49,402 nucleotides of DNA from Saprospiraceae bacterium (GTDB lineage Bacteria; Bacteroidota; Bacteroidia; Chitinophagales; Saprospiraceae), in contig JAIYAV010000174.1 of the NCBI GenBank assembly GCA_027488855.1, forward strand, positions 1 to 49,402, given 5' to 3'. The notes under the pieces were generated by a model. The model worked only from the letters and a program-made list of their open reading frames with translations, searched no databases and was not told the DNA's origin. Positions 1 through 8,796 of this stretch are shown in pieces. Within the stretch, counting starts at the first letter, position 1. The number at the start of each line of letters is the position of its first letter. The position numbers and the translations under genes are program-made.

Positions 1-3000
1 AATTTGCCCCTTTGGTACCATATCAAAACCCATTCCGGTACAATCGAAACAGGTTTTACCCGTGATTCCGTGTGGCTGTGGCAACACCGGGATCAAAGTA
101 CCGCTTTTTACCACCTGAATTACCAATACCTCTGGGCTGGAGGGCTTTTTGAAAGGCATGAAGAATTTCGTCATTATCCCAAAGCCCTCTCGATTGAGGT
201 GCAAGGCCCCGATCTAGTCATTCCTGGACAGGAAAACAGCTACAAGGTACAGGTGAAACGTGGCTCCGGGCGGCCAGCCAGAGGGGTAGACCTCAGCGCA
301 GGAGCCATTAATGCCCAGTTTGGCGATGAAACCAGTTATAGTACACCAAACATAGGGTACCGGCGACAACCTACTCCCTTCACTTTTCCTACTTTCAGAT
401 TGTACGATACGGATAGAGACTACAAACTCCCCATGACGCGATTTTTGGCCCAAACTTTTCAGGTGCAAGACGCCCTGTATTACCAATATCGCTACACTTC
501 ACAATTCTTACTCACTCGCCGGGACTCAGCACTAAGGCAGGATACTTTTTATCAAAACATCGCTCAATTTGCGCCATTTGTGGTCAAAGGAGGAAAGATG
601 CAGCCTGTTTTCCTCATTTATCTCAATCGCAAGTTGGTGTATTCCCACCTTACTCGGGATGCGCACCCTTACAGCTTTCTCGGAACAGAGGGGTTTCATC
701 AAATCACCGTCCGCACCCGTGAGTACGAGTATGTTTTGGATAGCATTTTCTTAAAAAAAAAAAAAAAATTGGAGCTGGTGCTCAATGAAGATTTTTGGCT
801 GAATGGAAGTACTCCAGATCATTTCAAACGGATACCTGTTGCTCAAAGCTTTACTTCGGTAGAAAAGGGGCTACTCCGCAACAGCATTTTTGTCATCCAA
901 AATCTGAAAGCCAAGGACAGTATTTTCATTTGGGATGATCCACAAAACATCCATTTTATCACTTTCCATTTAAATCGGGACAATTATGTGGGACCATTCA
1001 AAGCAGGTTCAACCTTGACTTATTTGAGCATGAATCAGTTCAAAAATTCTTTTGTATTCGAACCCGGGTTCAGCTATGTCGTTGAAAAAAACCGTGAACG
1101 TTTGTACCAACATGAGTTATTCCCAGCAAGCAAAAAAGAAGTTGCCTTGCCCAGCCGTTTGCCTCATCCAGCCATAGGGCAATATGTCATTTCGCCCAAG
1201 TCGGTTCGGGCATTTTCACCAACCCAACGGCCCATCGTTTTTGATCAAACACCTGCAAAACATGAAAGGGGAGCAGGTAAATACCAGTTTTTTTACCCCA
1301 CATTTAAAACACCTGCTGATTCCTTAAATCTTTCCTTCGTGATCATCCGCAACTTGAAAGCAGACAGTCAGTTGGTATTAAATCCCAGCACGAGGTTTAT
1401 CCACAACTTGCCCGAAGGGACTTATGAGCTGTTGCTTTTTAACCAAAAAGAGGCCGTTTTTCGCAAAAATATCCAGGTTCGCAGGGACACATTGCTGTAC
1501 GAAGATTTATCCAAGATTCAATTCCAACAAATCGACTCCCTGTTGCCGTCGTTACTGGGTGAAAAATACATACCCATTCAGCCTGTGCCAAGTACTTCCA
1601 TGCGTACTGGCAGCCAATATGGCCAGACCCAACTCCTGAAAGGCCGGATTTTGGATAGCAATGGTGAGCCATTGATTGGCGCTTCGGTCTTGATCAAAGG
1701 AACCAGCGTTGGAACGGTTACAGATTTTGATGGCACTTATAACGTGTTTGCACCATTGGGCTACCAAACTATTGCAGTTAGTTATGCTGGTTACAGCACC
1801 CAAGAAATGTTGGTAAATGACCGCTATGCTTCGCAGGATATACGATTAAACGAATCTGGGTCAATGTTGAGCGAGGTGGTAGTGACAGGTTATAGTATAG
1901 GTATCACCCGTACTCAAGAGGCCAGTGTGTCACTGGCAGCAAAAGTAGCGGGAGTGATAGTTCGAGGAGCCCGAACTTCAACCGCGGACTACTATGTGGA
2001 TGGCATACGTGTCCGGAGATTAGGTAGTCTAGATGAAGGGGATCAACGTTTCGATACCCTTGGTTTTTCTGGCATCCGCAAAAGTTTTCACGACCATGCT
2101 TTTTGGCAACCTCGTCTGCGCAGCAACCGCAGTGGCGAAGCAGAATTTAAGGTCAAATTCCCCGACGACATCACCAATTGGAAGGTGTTTGTATTGGGTG
2201 CAGATAAAAATCGCCGGGCCGGGCTCTACACGGGCAATATCCAGTCCTACAAACCCCTGATGGCCCAACTGTCCCTCCCTCGGTTTTTGGTACATGGAGA
2301 TCAAACCACCCTGAGTGGCAAAGTGCTCAATTACACGCAGGATAGTTTCCTGCTCAAAACCTACTTCCAGGCCGCCGAACAACGTCTGTCAGAGAAACAA
2401 AGCCTCGTAAAGGAAGCTTTGCTGGAAAAAACAGAATTCCAGGCACCCGATAGTGGCGACTCCCTGAAATTTCGTTTTGCCCTCGAAACCCCGCAAGGTT
2501 ACACAGACGGAGAAGAGCGCCAAATCCCCATATTGCCTATTGGCACCCTGGAGACAGATGGCCAATTCATGCTTATTGAACGCGACACCCTATTGAGTTT
2601 TGGCAACAAAAGTGGGCAAATCCAATTTCGGGCTCAGCCCTCGGCTCTCCATCTCCTCCAGGAAGACCTTCAATACCTGCGGGATTATCCCTACACCTGC
2701 AATGAACAAACGGCCAGCAAGTTGATCGGTTTATTGAGTGAAAAACAAATTTGTCAAACTCTGAATAAATCCTTTTCCGGAGAAAAAATGATCCGTAGCG
2801 CCATCGCCCGTTTGGTCAAAGCCCAAAACTCGGATGGTTCCTGGGGCTGGTGGGCCAATGGGGCGGCCAATATCTGGATGAGCAATTATGTGACCCGGGC
2901 ACTCTATAGCGCCCAAACGATGGGTTATCCCAGCAAGGCCCTTGAAAATGGCCTGCGTTGGTTGACGAATCAATTCCCAGTAAAAAATGATCAGGAGTTT

Positions 3001-4008
3001 TTACAGACTTTACAAACCCTATTGCAGACTGGTCAAAAAATCACGGTTTCAAAGGAACTCAGTGACTCCTTGAATAAACCCCGAAAGTTGTTGCACAATC
3101 GCTTGTTGAAGTTTTGGGTTCAGCAGGAGCTCGGATTGAAGCCTTCACTGGATAGTTTGCTCAAATACCGCAAACTGGATGTATATGGCGGCGCTTTTTG
3201 GGAAGAATCGGAAACCACTCAGGTTTGGCAATATGACTGGTACAACAACCGCCTGAGCAACACTCTGCTCGCCTACAAAATTGCCCAAAAGGCGGGTTTA
3301 AAAGACGAGCTTCGTCGCATTCGAATCCACTTGATGGCCAATCGTGGCTATACCCAAAATGGCCTACGTAGCGCTTACGGTTGGCGCAATACCCTGGAAG
3401 TAGCGGCTGTACTCAAAACCATTCTACCAGATTTATTGGCCGAAAAGGCTACTCAGCTGGGAACACTCAACTTATCGGGAGCCTTAACCGGCGAAGTCAG
3501 CACTTCCGCCCTACAAGCCACTTTTGACGCCAGCCAACCCCTAACCCTTAAACTCAACGGCGCAGGCCCATTTTTCTGCACCGCCTATCAACAAAGCTGG
3601 AACCCCAACCCTCAGCCCAAGTCCGATCTTTTTGCCGTAAAAAGCCATTTGGAGCAAAACGGGGAGGAAATCAAACAACTACAATTTGGTAAGCCCGCCC
3701 AGTTGGTCGTCGAAATTGAGGTCAAACAGGAGGCGCAATACGCCATGATTGAAATCCCGATTCCCGCAGGGTGTTCCTACTTTAAAAAGCCGCAAAGCTA
3801 CCGGATGCCAGAGGTACATCGGGAATATTTCGCAGAGAAAGTGAGCATTTTCTGCGAGCGATTGCCCATTGGGAAACAGCGGTTTGTAGTGGATTTGGAG
3901 CCGCGTTTTAGTGGGAATTACACTTTGAATCCGGTGCGGGTGGAGGAGATGTATTTTCCGGTGTTGTATGGGCGGAATGGAGTCGAGAAGGTGCAGATTC
4001 GGCCTTAA
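1..4008 (+). CDS. Alpha-2-macroglobulin-like protein with carboxypeptidase-regulatory insert (5' end outside window)
   Basis: The frame is open from the window edge, so this is the C-terminal ~1,335 residues of a larger protein. Numbering from base 4, residues ~544-620 form a CarboxypepD_reg-like beta-sandwich (GRILDSNGEPLIGASVLIKG), followed by an LSEVVVTGY junction and a YYVDGIRVR stretch like the start of a TonB plug. The A2M domain follows (FWQPRLRSNRSGEAEFKVKF from residue ~700). CNEQ at residues 899-902 matches the C-x-E-Q thioester motif, with an alpha-toroid-like helical region after it (SDGSWGWWANG). Family members trap proteases or other targets, usually in the periplasm or on the cell surface. 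SusC-type regulatory domains within A2M-like proteins occur in Bacteroidota; their role is unknown to me. An A16 run interrupts the coding sequence at 753-768 without breaking the frame. Confidence 0.85.
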   Translation, partial: NLPLWYHIKTHSGTIETGFTRDSVWLWQHRDQSTAFYHLNYQYLWAGGLFERHEEFRHYPKALSIEVQGPDLVIPGQENSYKVQVKRGSGRPARGVDLSAGAINAQFGDETSYSTPNIGYRRQPTPFTFPTFRLYDTDRDYKLPMTRFLAQTFQVQDALYYQYRYTSQFLLTRRDSALRQDTFYQNIAQFAPFVVKGGKMQPVFLIYLNRKLVYSHLTRDAHPYSFLGTEGFHQITVRTREYEYVLDSIFLKKKKKLELVLNEDFWLNGSTPDHFKRIPVAQSFTSVEKGLLRNSIFVIQNLKAKDSIFIWDDPQNIHFITFHLNRDNYVGPFKAGSTLTYLSMNQFKNSFVFEPGFSYVVEKNRERLYQHELFPASKKEVALPSRLPHPAIGQYVISPKSVRAFSPTQRPIVFDQTPAKHERGAGKYQFFYPTFKTPADSLNLSFVIIRNLKADSQLVLNPSTRFIHNLPEGTYELLLFNQKEAVFRKNIQVRRDTLLYEDLSKIQFQQIDSLLPSLLGEKYIPIQPVPSTSMRTGSQYGQTQLLKGRILDSNGEPLIGASVLIKGTSVGTVTDFDGTYNVFAPLGYQTIAVSYAGYSTQEMLVNDRYASQDIRLNESGSMLSEVVVTGYSIGITRTQEASVSLAAKVAGVIVRGARTSTADYYVDGIRVRRLGSLDEGDQRFDTLGFSGIRKSFHDHAFWQPRLRSNRSGEAEFKVKFPDDITNWKVFVLGADKNRRAGLYTGNIQSYKPLMAQLSLPRFLVHGDQTTLSGKVLNYTQDSFLLKTYFQAAEQRLSEKQSLVKEALLEKTEFQAPDSGDSLKFRFALETPQGYTDGEERQIPILPIGTLETDGQFMLIERDTLLSFGNKSGQIQFRAQPSALHLLQEDLQYLRDYPYTCNEQTASKLIGLLSEKQICQTLNKSFSGEKMIRSAIARLVKAQNSDGSWGWWANGAANIWMSNYVTRALYSAQTMGYPSKALENGLRWLTNQFPVKNDQEFLQTLQTLLQTGQKITVSKELSDSLNKPRKLLHNRLLKFWVQQELGLKPSLDSLLKYRKLDVYGGAFWEESETTQVWQYDWYNNRLSNTLLAYKIAQKAGLKDELRRIRIHLMANRGYTQNGLRSAYGWRNTLEVAAVLKTILPDLLAEKATQLGTLNLSGALTGEVSTSALQATFDASQPLTLKLNGAGPFFCTAYQQSWNPNPQPKSDLFAVKSHLEQNGEEIKQLQFGKPAQLVVEIEVKQEAQYAMIEIPIPAGCSYFKKPQSYRMPEVHREYFAEKVSIFCERLPIGKQRFVVDLEPRFSGNYTLNPVRVEEMYFPVLYGRNGVEKVQIRP

Positions 4009-4010
4009 GT

Positions 4011-4130
4011 GGTATCTAAGGTGTGCTTAGGTGTCTAAGGTGGTTCAAATAAAAACACTTGCGCGCAAGCGCGAAGTGCACATTTTTTTTCACCACCTTA
4101 GACACCTAAGAGCACCTTAGAGATTCACCT
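4011..4130. terminator. Nested inverted repeat between convergent genes, probable bidirectional terminator
   Basis: The arms 4011-4043 and 4093-4129 are near-complementary; the core CTTAGGTGTCTAAGGTGG pairs with its complement at 4093-4110. Inside the 49-nt loop sits a second hairpin, 4056-4078: CACTT-GCGC, loop GCAA, GCGC-(G)-AAGTG, followed by a T-run at 4083-4090. It lies between the convergent ends of the macroglobulin gene and the aldehyde dehydrogenase gene. A terminator role is inferred from position and stem length. Confidence 0.6.
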
Positions 4131-4140
4131 CAGGCGGTTA

Positions 4141-5577
4141 TCACAAATCCCCCACACTAATCAATTTTTTCTCCAAATATTCATGCAGTCCTTCTTCCCC
4201 ACATTCATAACCCAAGCCGCTTTGTTTCCAGCCGCCAAAAGGTGCCTCTGTAGCATGTGCTGCCCATTCATTGATGCCCACAATGCCAAATTCCAGGGCT
4301 TCGGATACTTTGATGGAGGTGCGCAAGTCGTTGGTCCAGAGGTAGCTGGCTAGGCCGTATTCGGTGTCGTTGGCCAGGGCGATGGCTTCGTCGGTATTTG
4401 AAAAAGGCGTAATCCCCATCACCGGCCCAAACACCTCTTTGCGGAAAATATCTTGTTCAGGAGTAACTTCTGACAACACTGTTGGGGTGTAAAAATACCC
4501 TTTGGGCAAGTGAGCCGGGCGTTGCCCACCAGTGTTCAAACGTGCACCTTGAGCGATGCTATTGTTCACAATTTGTTCCACCTGCTCCCGTTGGCGGGCA
4601 TTGATCAGCGGGCCAATTTGGGTGCCTTCCTCCTGGCTGTTGCCCACTTTGAGCTCAGCCATGTAGTGACTGACTCGGTCGACGAAGCTGGCATAAATTT
4701 CCTCGTGCACCAAAAAGCGCTGCGGCGACACACAGACCTGCCCACAATTGCGGGTTTTGGCCACTGCCGCGCTCTTCGCCACCGCTTCCACATTGACATC
4801 GGGAAAAATAAGACAGGGCGCATTACCCCCCAGTTCCAAGGACAATTTGGTATTGGTTTTTGCTGCGCCTTCCAGCAGGATTTTACCCACCCGTGTACTA
4901 CCGACAAAGTGGATTTTGCGTACTTCTGGCCGGGCCAACAAGGTTTCGCCAATGGCCGCCGCGTCGCCCAACACCAGATTGGCGACTCCGGCTGGCAGTC
5001 CAGCCTCCACCAACAATTCCATCAGGGCCATTGCCGTGAGGGGCGTGTATTCGCTTGGCTTGGCCACAATGGTACAACCCGCCGCAAGCGCAGCCGCCCA
5101 GACCCTACAAAGGTTCCATACCGGAAAATTCCAAGCAGTAATGATACCTACAACGCCAATTGGCTGGCTGATGACCGACATGCGTTTGTTGTTGCGGCTA
5201 GCCGGGATAACCCGACCGTAGTTTCGCTTGGCTTCTTCAGCGTACCATTCAAAAAACTGCGCAGCCACCACCCATTCACCATTGGCTTCCAGCATGGGTT
5301 TACCTGATTCGGCAATGGTCAATTGGGCCAGTTCTTTGCTGCGAAGGCGCATCAAGTCGGCTACTTTTTTCAGGACATCGGCGCGTTGCCAGGCATTGGT
5401 GTTTTTCCAGGCGGGGAAAGCAGCTACTGCCGAGTCGATCGCTACTTGGACATCCGCCACTCCACCAAAGGGAACGCTGACAATCGTTTGTTCAGTTGCC
5501 GGATTGATGACGGGCCAGGTGCCGCCATTGAGGGCGTCGAGCCAGGTGCCGTTGATGTGGTTTTTTTGCATGGTCAA
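4141..5577 (-). CDS. gabD: Succinate-semialdehyde dehydrogenase (NAD(P)+), aldehyde dehydrogenase family
   Basis: Aldehyde dehydrogenase superfamily, 478 residues, the normal GabD length. It would oxidise succinate semialdehyde to succinate in the cytoplasm, the second step of the GABA shunt. Visible motifs are the cofactor-site segment WNFPVWNLCR, KPSEYTP, FVGSTRVGK, the general base Glu248 in LELGG and the nucleophile Cys282 in NCGQVC; the 34-residue spacing between the two is that of the family. The C-terminal signature PFGGWKQSGLGYECG is complete. It lies 383 bp downstream of the aminotransferase gene on the same strand, with palindromic DNA between. The exact aldehyde cannot be read from sequence; the assignment rests on strong GabD-like sequence plus the adjacent GABA aminotransferase. 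Confidence 0.85.
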   Translation of the reverse strand: MTMQKNHINGTWLDALNGGTWPVINPATEQTIVSVPFGGVADVQVAIDSAVAAFPAWKNTNAWQRADVLKKVADLMRLRSKELAQLTIAESGKPMLEANGEWVVAAQFFEWYAEEAKRNYGRVIPASRNNKRMSVISQPIGVVGIITAWNFPVWNLCRVWAAALAAGCTIVAKPSEYTPLTAMALMELLVEAGLPAGVANLVLGDAAAIGETLLARPEVRKIHFVGSTRVGKILLEGAAKTNTKLSLELGGNAPCLIFPDVNVEAVAKSAAVAKTRNCGQVCVSPQRFLVHEEIYASFVDRVSHYMAELKVGNSQEEGTQIGPLINARQREQVEQIVNNSIAQGARLNTGGQRPAHLPKGYFYTPTVLSEVTPEQDIFRKEVFGPVMGITPFSNTDEAIALANDTEYGLASYLWTNDLRTSIKVSEALEFGIVGINEWAAHATEAPFGGWKQSGLGYECGEEGLHEYLEKKLISVGDL

Positions 5578-5660
5578 AGGTTCAGGGGTATCAAGAAATT
5601 CAAAGTAAAATTAGGTTGAAAGGACAAAAGTTGTGCTTCGAAAATAAGCAAACGGAGCGG

Positions 5661-5816
5661 ACCAGCGGCAGAGCCGCAAAACGTCGATAGTTAGGGGAAC
5701 GAAGATAGTTTTTTAAGGTGCGTAGCACCGAAACCGTAATTATGTTCCGGTGCTACGCACCTTAAATATTACCCTAGACCTAAATGCTATCGACGTTTGG
5801 CGGCTCTGCCGCTGGT
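5661..5816. repeat. Nested palindromic element with hairpins inside its arms
   Basis: The outer arms 5661-5690 and 5787-5816 are complementary at 29 of 30 positions. Each arm holds its own perfect hairpin: GCGGC-AGA-GCCGC (5665-5677) and GCGGC-TCT-GCCGC (5800-5812). A second inverted pair lies inside, 5713-5730 and 5748-5765, again with arm hairpins (GGTGC-GTA-GCACC at 5717-5729). It occupies part of the 383-bp gap between the gabD-like and gabT-like genes. No coding frame is apparent. It could be a small non-autonomous mobile element or an elaborate RNA or DNA structure. Confidence 0.8.
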
Positions 5817-5894
5817 CGTAAGTCTGGAATAAGTGTTTTTTATCCAAAATTCATTTCAAGCTAGGCAAGTAAAATTTAGTGCCAGTTAACAAAA

Positions 5895-5951
5895 TTCCAG
5901 GGTTCCCTCCCGCACTTCGACTACGCTCAGTGACCGGATGGAACTCTGGAA
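5895..5951. repeat. REP-like inverted repeat
   Basis: TTCCAGGGTTCC (5895-5906) pairs with GGAACTCTGGAA (5940-5951) at 11 of 12 positions and flanks CACTTCGACTACGCTCAGTG (5913-5932), whose ends (CACT/AGTG) are also complementary. From memory, closely similar CTTCGACTACGCTCAGTG strings are common intergenic repeats in Bacteroidota genomes. It lies just beyond the stop codon of the aminotransferase and may act as its terminator. Confidence 0.55.
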
Positions 5952-5960
5952 CCTTGGAAC

Positions 5961-7253
5961 CTACCTTAACTTCAACAACTCCTCCCGCATGATTTCCAGA
6001 CCCTGCTTCAACATGGGCTGGCTGATCACCAAAGGACAAAGCACCCGAATGACGTTGCCGTACACTCCGGCGCTGATCAAGAAGAGGCCACGAGCAGCAC
6101 AAGCAGCAACTAGGTTTTTGGTTAAATCCGCATCGGGTAAGTTCGGATTTTGATCCTTGACCAACTCAATCGCCACCATGGCCCCCAAGCCACGTACTTC
6201 ACCGATGGCCGGGCATTCTTTTTTCAGTTTGGTAAAAAAGTTAAGTAGGGTTTTCCCCACCTGTTCCCCTTTGCGGTTGATGTCGATTTGTTGCATGTAT
6301 TCGATGGTCGCCAGTGCTCCAGCGCAAGCTACTGGATTGCCGGCGTAAGTACCACCGAGGGTGCCAGGCAGGGCTTTGTCCATCACTTCCGCTTTGCCCA
6401 TCACCGCCGCGATGGGAATGCCTGATCCCATTGATTTGGCCCAGGTGGAAATATCGGGAATGACGCCGTAGTGTTCATAAGCTGCCCATTTGCCCGTGCG
6501 CCCAAAGCCAGATTGCACTTCGTCCAGGATGAGCAGCATGCCGTGTTGCGTACAAAGTTCTCGCAACCCTTGTAGGTACCGGGGTGGCATCACATAAAAA
6601 CCTCCTTCGCCTTGCACGGGCTCTACAATAACTGCAGCCACGTTTTCGGGGGCAACTACCGTACTCAAGTATTTTTTAAAGTTCTCCAACTCTTGTTCCA
6701 CAAAAGCATCGAAATTTTGCCCATGCCCATTGTGGTAATAATCCGGGAAAGGCAAGCGATATACCTCGGGGGCAAAAGGGCCACAGCCGGTTTTGTAACT
6801 CACCTTGGAGGTCAAAGTCATGCCCATGAGCGTACGCCCGTGAAAACCGCCCGTGTAACAAATGATCCCTTGCCGCCCGGTAGCCTGCCGGGCAATTTTT
6901 ACGGCATTTTCCACCGCTTCGGCACCTGTGCTGACAAACATAACCTTGGTGGCATCTCCATGCGGAAGTATTTCTACCAGCTTTTCCGCCAGCAGCACGT
7001 ACGGTTCGTGGGTCAGCACATTAAAGAAGGTATGCATCAAAGTCTGGGCCTGTTTGGCTATGGCTCGGCTGACTGGAGTGGGGCAATGTCCGGCATTGAG
7101 TACGCCGATGCCGCCGCTGAAATCGATGTAGACTTTTCCTTCGGCGTCGATGAAGGTGGCACCTTTGGCGGAGACCGCATTGAGCGTGGATGTGGTGTAC
7201 ATTGCCTTTGGCAGTACCCGGTTGCGGCGCTCCATTAATTCTTTGGATGTCAT
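5961..7253 (-). CDS. gabT: 4-aminobutyrate aminotransferase, class III PLP aminotransferase
   Basis: Class III pyridoxal-phosphate aminotransferase of 430 residues, predicted to move the amino group of GABA to 2-oxoglutarate, giving succinate semialdehyde for the neighbouring dehydrogenases. The PLP motifs are clear: the FVSTGAEAVENAVKIARQAT cofactor-phosphate segment, FHGRT, ILDEVQSGFGRTG (the Asp that contacts the pyridine nitrogen) and the Schiff-base lysine, Lys273, in STWAKSMGSG. The C-terminal VIRVLCPLVI resembles the GabT/PuuE consensus. It lies 137 bp downstream of a second aldehyde dehydrogenase on the same strand, separated by a long inverted repeat that may attenuate read-through. 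Other omega-amino acids remain possible substrates; the two semialdehyde dehydrogenase genes either side favour GABA. Confidence 0.88.
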   Translation of the reverse strand: MTSKELMERRNRVLPKAMYTTSTLNAVSAKGATFIDAEGKVYIDFSGGIGVLNAGHCPTPVSRAIAKQAQTLMHTFFNVLTHEPYVLLAEKLVEILPHGDATKVMFVSTGAEAVENAVKIARQATGRQGIICYTGGFHGRTLMGMTLTSKVSYKTGCGPFAPEVYRLPFPDYYHNGHGQNFDAFVEQELENFKKYLSTVVAPENVAAVIVEPVQGEGGFYVMPPRYLQGLRELCTQHGMLLILDEVQSGFGRTGKWAAYEHYGVIPDISTWAKSMGSGIPIAAVMGKAEVMDKALPGTLGGTYAGNPVACAGALATIEYMQQIDINRKGEQVGKTLLNFFTKLKKECPAIGEVRGLGAMVAIELVKDQNPNLPDADLTKNLVAACAARGLFLISAGVYGNVIRVLCPLVISQPMLKQGLEIMREELLKLR

Positions 7254-7271
7254 TTGGACTATAGTTGGAAA

Positions 7272-7395
7272 GTTGAGGAGTTGAGAAGTTGAGGAGTTGA
7301 GAAGTTGAGGCTACCGCAGCGATTTTGACAAGGACGATGACAAGTCCCTGCGGTAGCCTCAACTTCTCAACTCCTCAACGCCTCAACTCCTCAAC
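7272..7395. terminator. 48-bp inverted repeat built from 8-bp units
   Basis: The left arm (7272-7319) is a run of 8-bp units of the form AGTTGAGR ending in GGCTACCGCAG. The right arm (7348-7395) is its complement at 46 of 48 positions, leaving a 28-nt loop. The right arm overlaps the last codons and stop (7391-7393) of the upstream aldehyde dehydrogenase gene. A transcript through it would form a very stable stem between the two minus-strand genes, so a terminator or attenuator is likely. A similar period-8 structure lies at 35489-35582. Confidence 0.7.
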
Positions 7396-8755
7396 CATTG
7401 ATGTAATGCGTTTTTACCACACAAAAATCCTTAATTCCTGCCTCCGACAACTCCCGGCCATAGCCAGATTTTTTCACCCCACCAATGGGCAATCGGGAGT
7501 CGGAACGAACCACCGCATTGACAAAAACGCTACCCACTTCCAGTTGGCGGGCCAGGGTTTTAGCTTTGTCCAAATCCTGGGTCCAGATGGCGGCACTCAA
7601 ACCATAGCGGGATTGATTGGCCAATTTGATCGCTTCCTCTTCGGAAGAGATGGTGGTAATGGCAGCCAAAGGGCCAAAGGTTTCTTCCCGGAAAGCCACT
7701 GAATCGGGTTGAACGTTGTCCAGCAGGGTGGGCTGAAAGTTACAGCCGTCGCGTTGGCCACCGTAAAGCAGGGTTGCTCCTTGAGCCAGGGCTTTTTGCA
7801 GTTGACGCTCCAAGGCTTCGGCTAAATCCAGTCGGGCCAGTGGGCCAAGTTGGGTGCTTGGATCAAGTGGGTCGCCCTGTTTTAGATTTTGAATCAAGTT
7901 TAAAACCTTTTCGGTAAAGGCTGCTTTCACTTCCTGGTGCACCAAAAAACGTTTGGCGGCGATACACACCTGCCCCGCATTCATCATCCTCGATTGCACT
8001 GCTGCGGCTGCGGCTTTGTCCAAATCGGCATCGGGTAGTACAATCAGGGCATCGTTACCTCCGAGTTCCAGCACTGTTTTTTTGATGTGGCTACCCGCCA
8101 ATGCAGCCAAAGATGCCCCAGCGCGTTCACTCCCGGTGAGGGTGATCATGCTAATGCGGTCGTCGGCTACCAGACCTTGTATTGCGTCAACATCGGCAAT
8201 CAGGGCTTGGAATACGCCTTCGGGAAAGCCCGCTGCGCGGAAAGCGGTTTCAATAGCCACGGCACAGCCAAACACATTCGGCGCATGTTTGAGCAGCGTG
8301 ACATTACCCGCCATTAGGGCAGGAACTGCGTAGCGGAAAACCTGCCAGAATGGAAAATTCCAGGGCATGATGGCCAGGACGATGCCGACGGGTTCGTAGG
8401 TGACCCCACTTTCACGGGCATCGGTGGGGATGTTTTCGGCTTGCAGCAAAGACTCGGCGTGTTGGGCATAGTGGATGCATTGTGCCGCGCATTTTTCGAT
8501 TTCGCCAAGGGCTTCGGGCAGGATTTTACCCATTTCCTGGGTCATGAGCTGGGCCAGTTCGGCTTTGTGCTCGCGTAGGTATTGGGCGAGGTGCTCAAAG
8601 CAGGTGGCCCGGTCGGGGAAGCTGCGGGTGGCCCAGTCGCGTTGGGCTGCCTCGGCCCATTCGAGTTTGACTTCGATCTGGATTGGGCTGGCTTCCATGT
8701 ATTCCCCTACGATTTCTTGGGTGTAGGGGTTGAGAGATTTGAAGAATTTTGGCAT
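7391..8755 (-). CDS. NAD-dependent succinate-semialdehyde dehydrogenase-like aldehyde dehydrogenase
   Basis: A second aldehyde dehydrogenase, 454 residues, close to the length of the short Sad/YneI-type succinate-semialdehyde dehydrogenases. The active site is intact: Glu230 in LELGGND and Cys264 in NAGQVC, 34 residues apart, with PWNFPFWQVFR and KHAPNV at the cofactor site and IGGVKKSGYGRELS near the C-terminus. It is clearly diverged from the dehydrogenase at 4141-5577, so the pair is not a recent duplication. It is the first enzyme gene after the Lrp-type regulator on this strand. It probably shares the semialdehyde substrate or handles a related one; which of the two serves GABA cannot be decided from sequence. 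Confidence 0.82.
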   Translation of the reverse strand: MPKFFKSLNPYTQEIVGEYMEASPIQIEVKLEWAEAAQRDWATRSFPDRATCFEHLAQYLREHKAELAQLMTQEMGKILPEALGEIEKCAAQCIHYAQHAESLLQAENIPTDARESGVTYEPVGIVLAIMPWNFPFWQVFRYAVPALMAGNVTLLKHAPNVFGCAVAIETAFRAAGFPEGVFQALIADVDAIQGLVADDRISMITLTGSERAGASLAALAGSHIKKTVLELGGNDALIVLPDADLDKAAAAAVQSRMMNAGQVCIAAKRFLVHQEVKAAFTEKVLNLIQNLKQGDPLDPSTQLGPLARLDLAEALERQLQKALAQGATLLYGGQRDGCNFQPTLLDNVQPDSVAFREETFGPLAAITTISSEEEAIKLANQSRYGLSAAIWTQDLDKAKTLARQLEVGSVFVNAVVRSDSRLPIGGVKKSGYGRELSEAGIKDFCVVKTHYING

Positions 8756-8796
8756 AGGTTTACGGAGTTTTTTCCCACGGCTTTCCCACGGTTTTC

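Noticed and set aside
4510-5307. 265-codon open frame opposite the gabD-like gene
   Set aside because: Covered entirely by a complete aldehyde dehydrogenase with intact active-site residues; the translation has no recognisable pattern.
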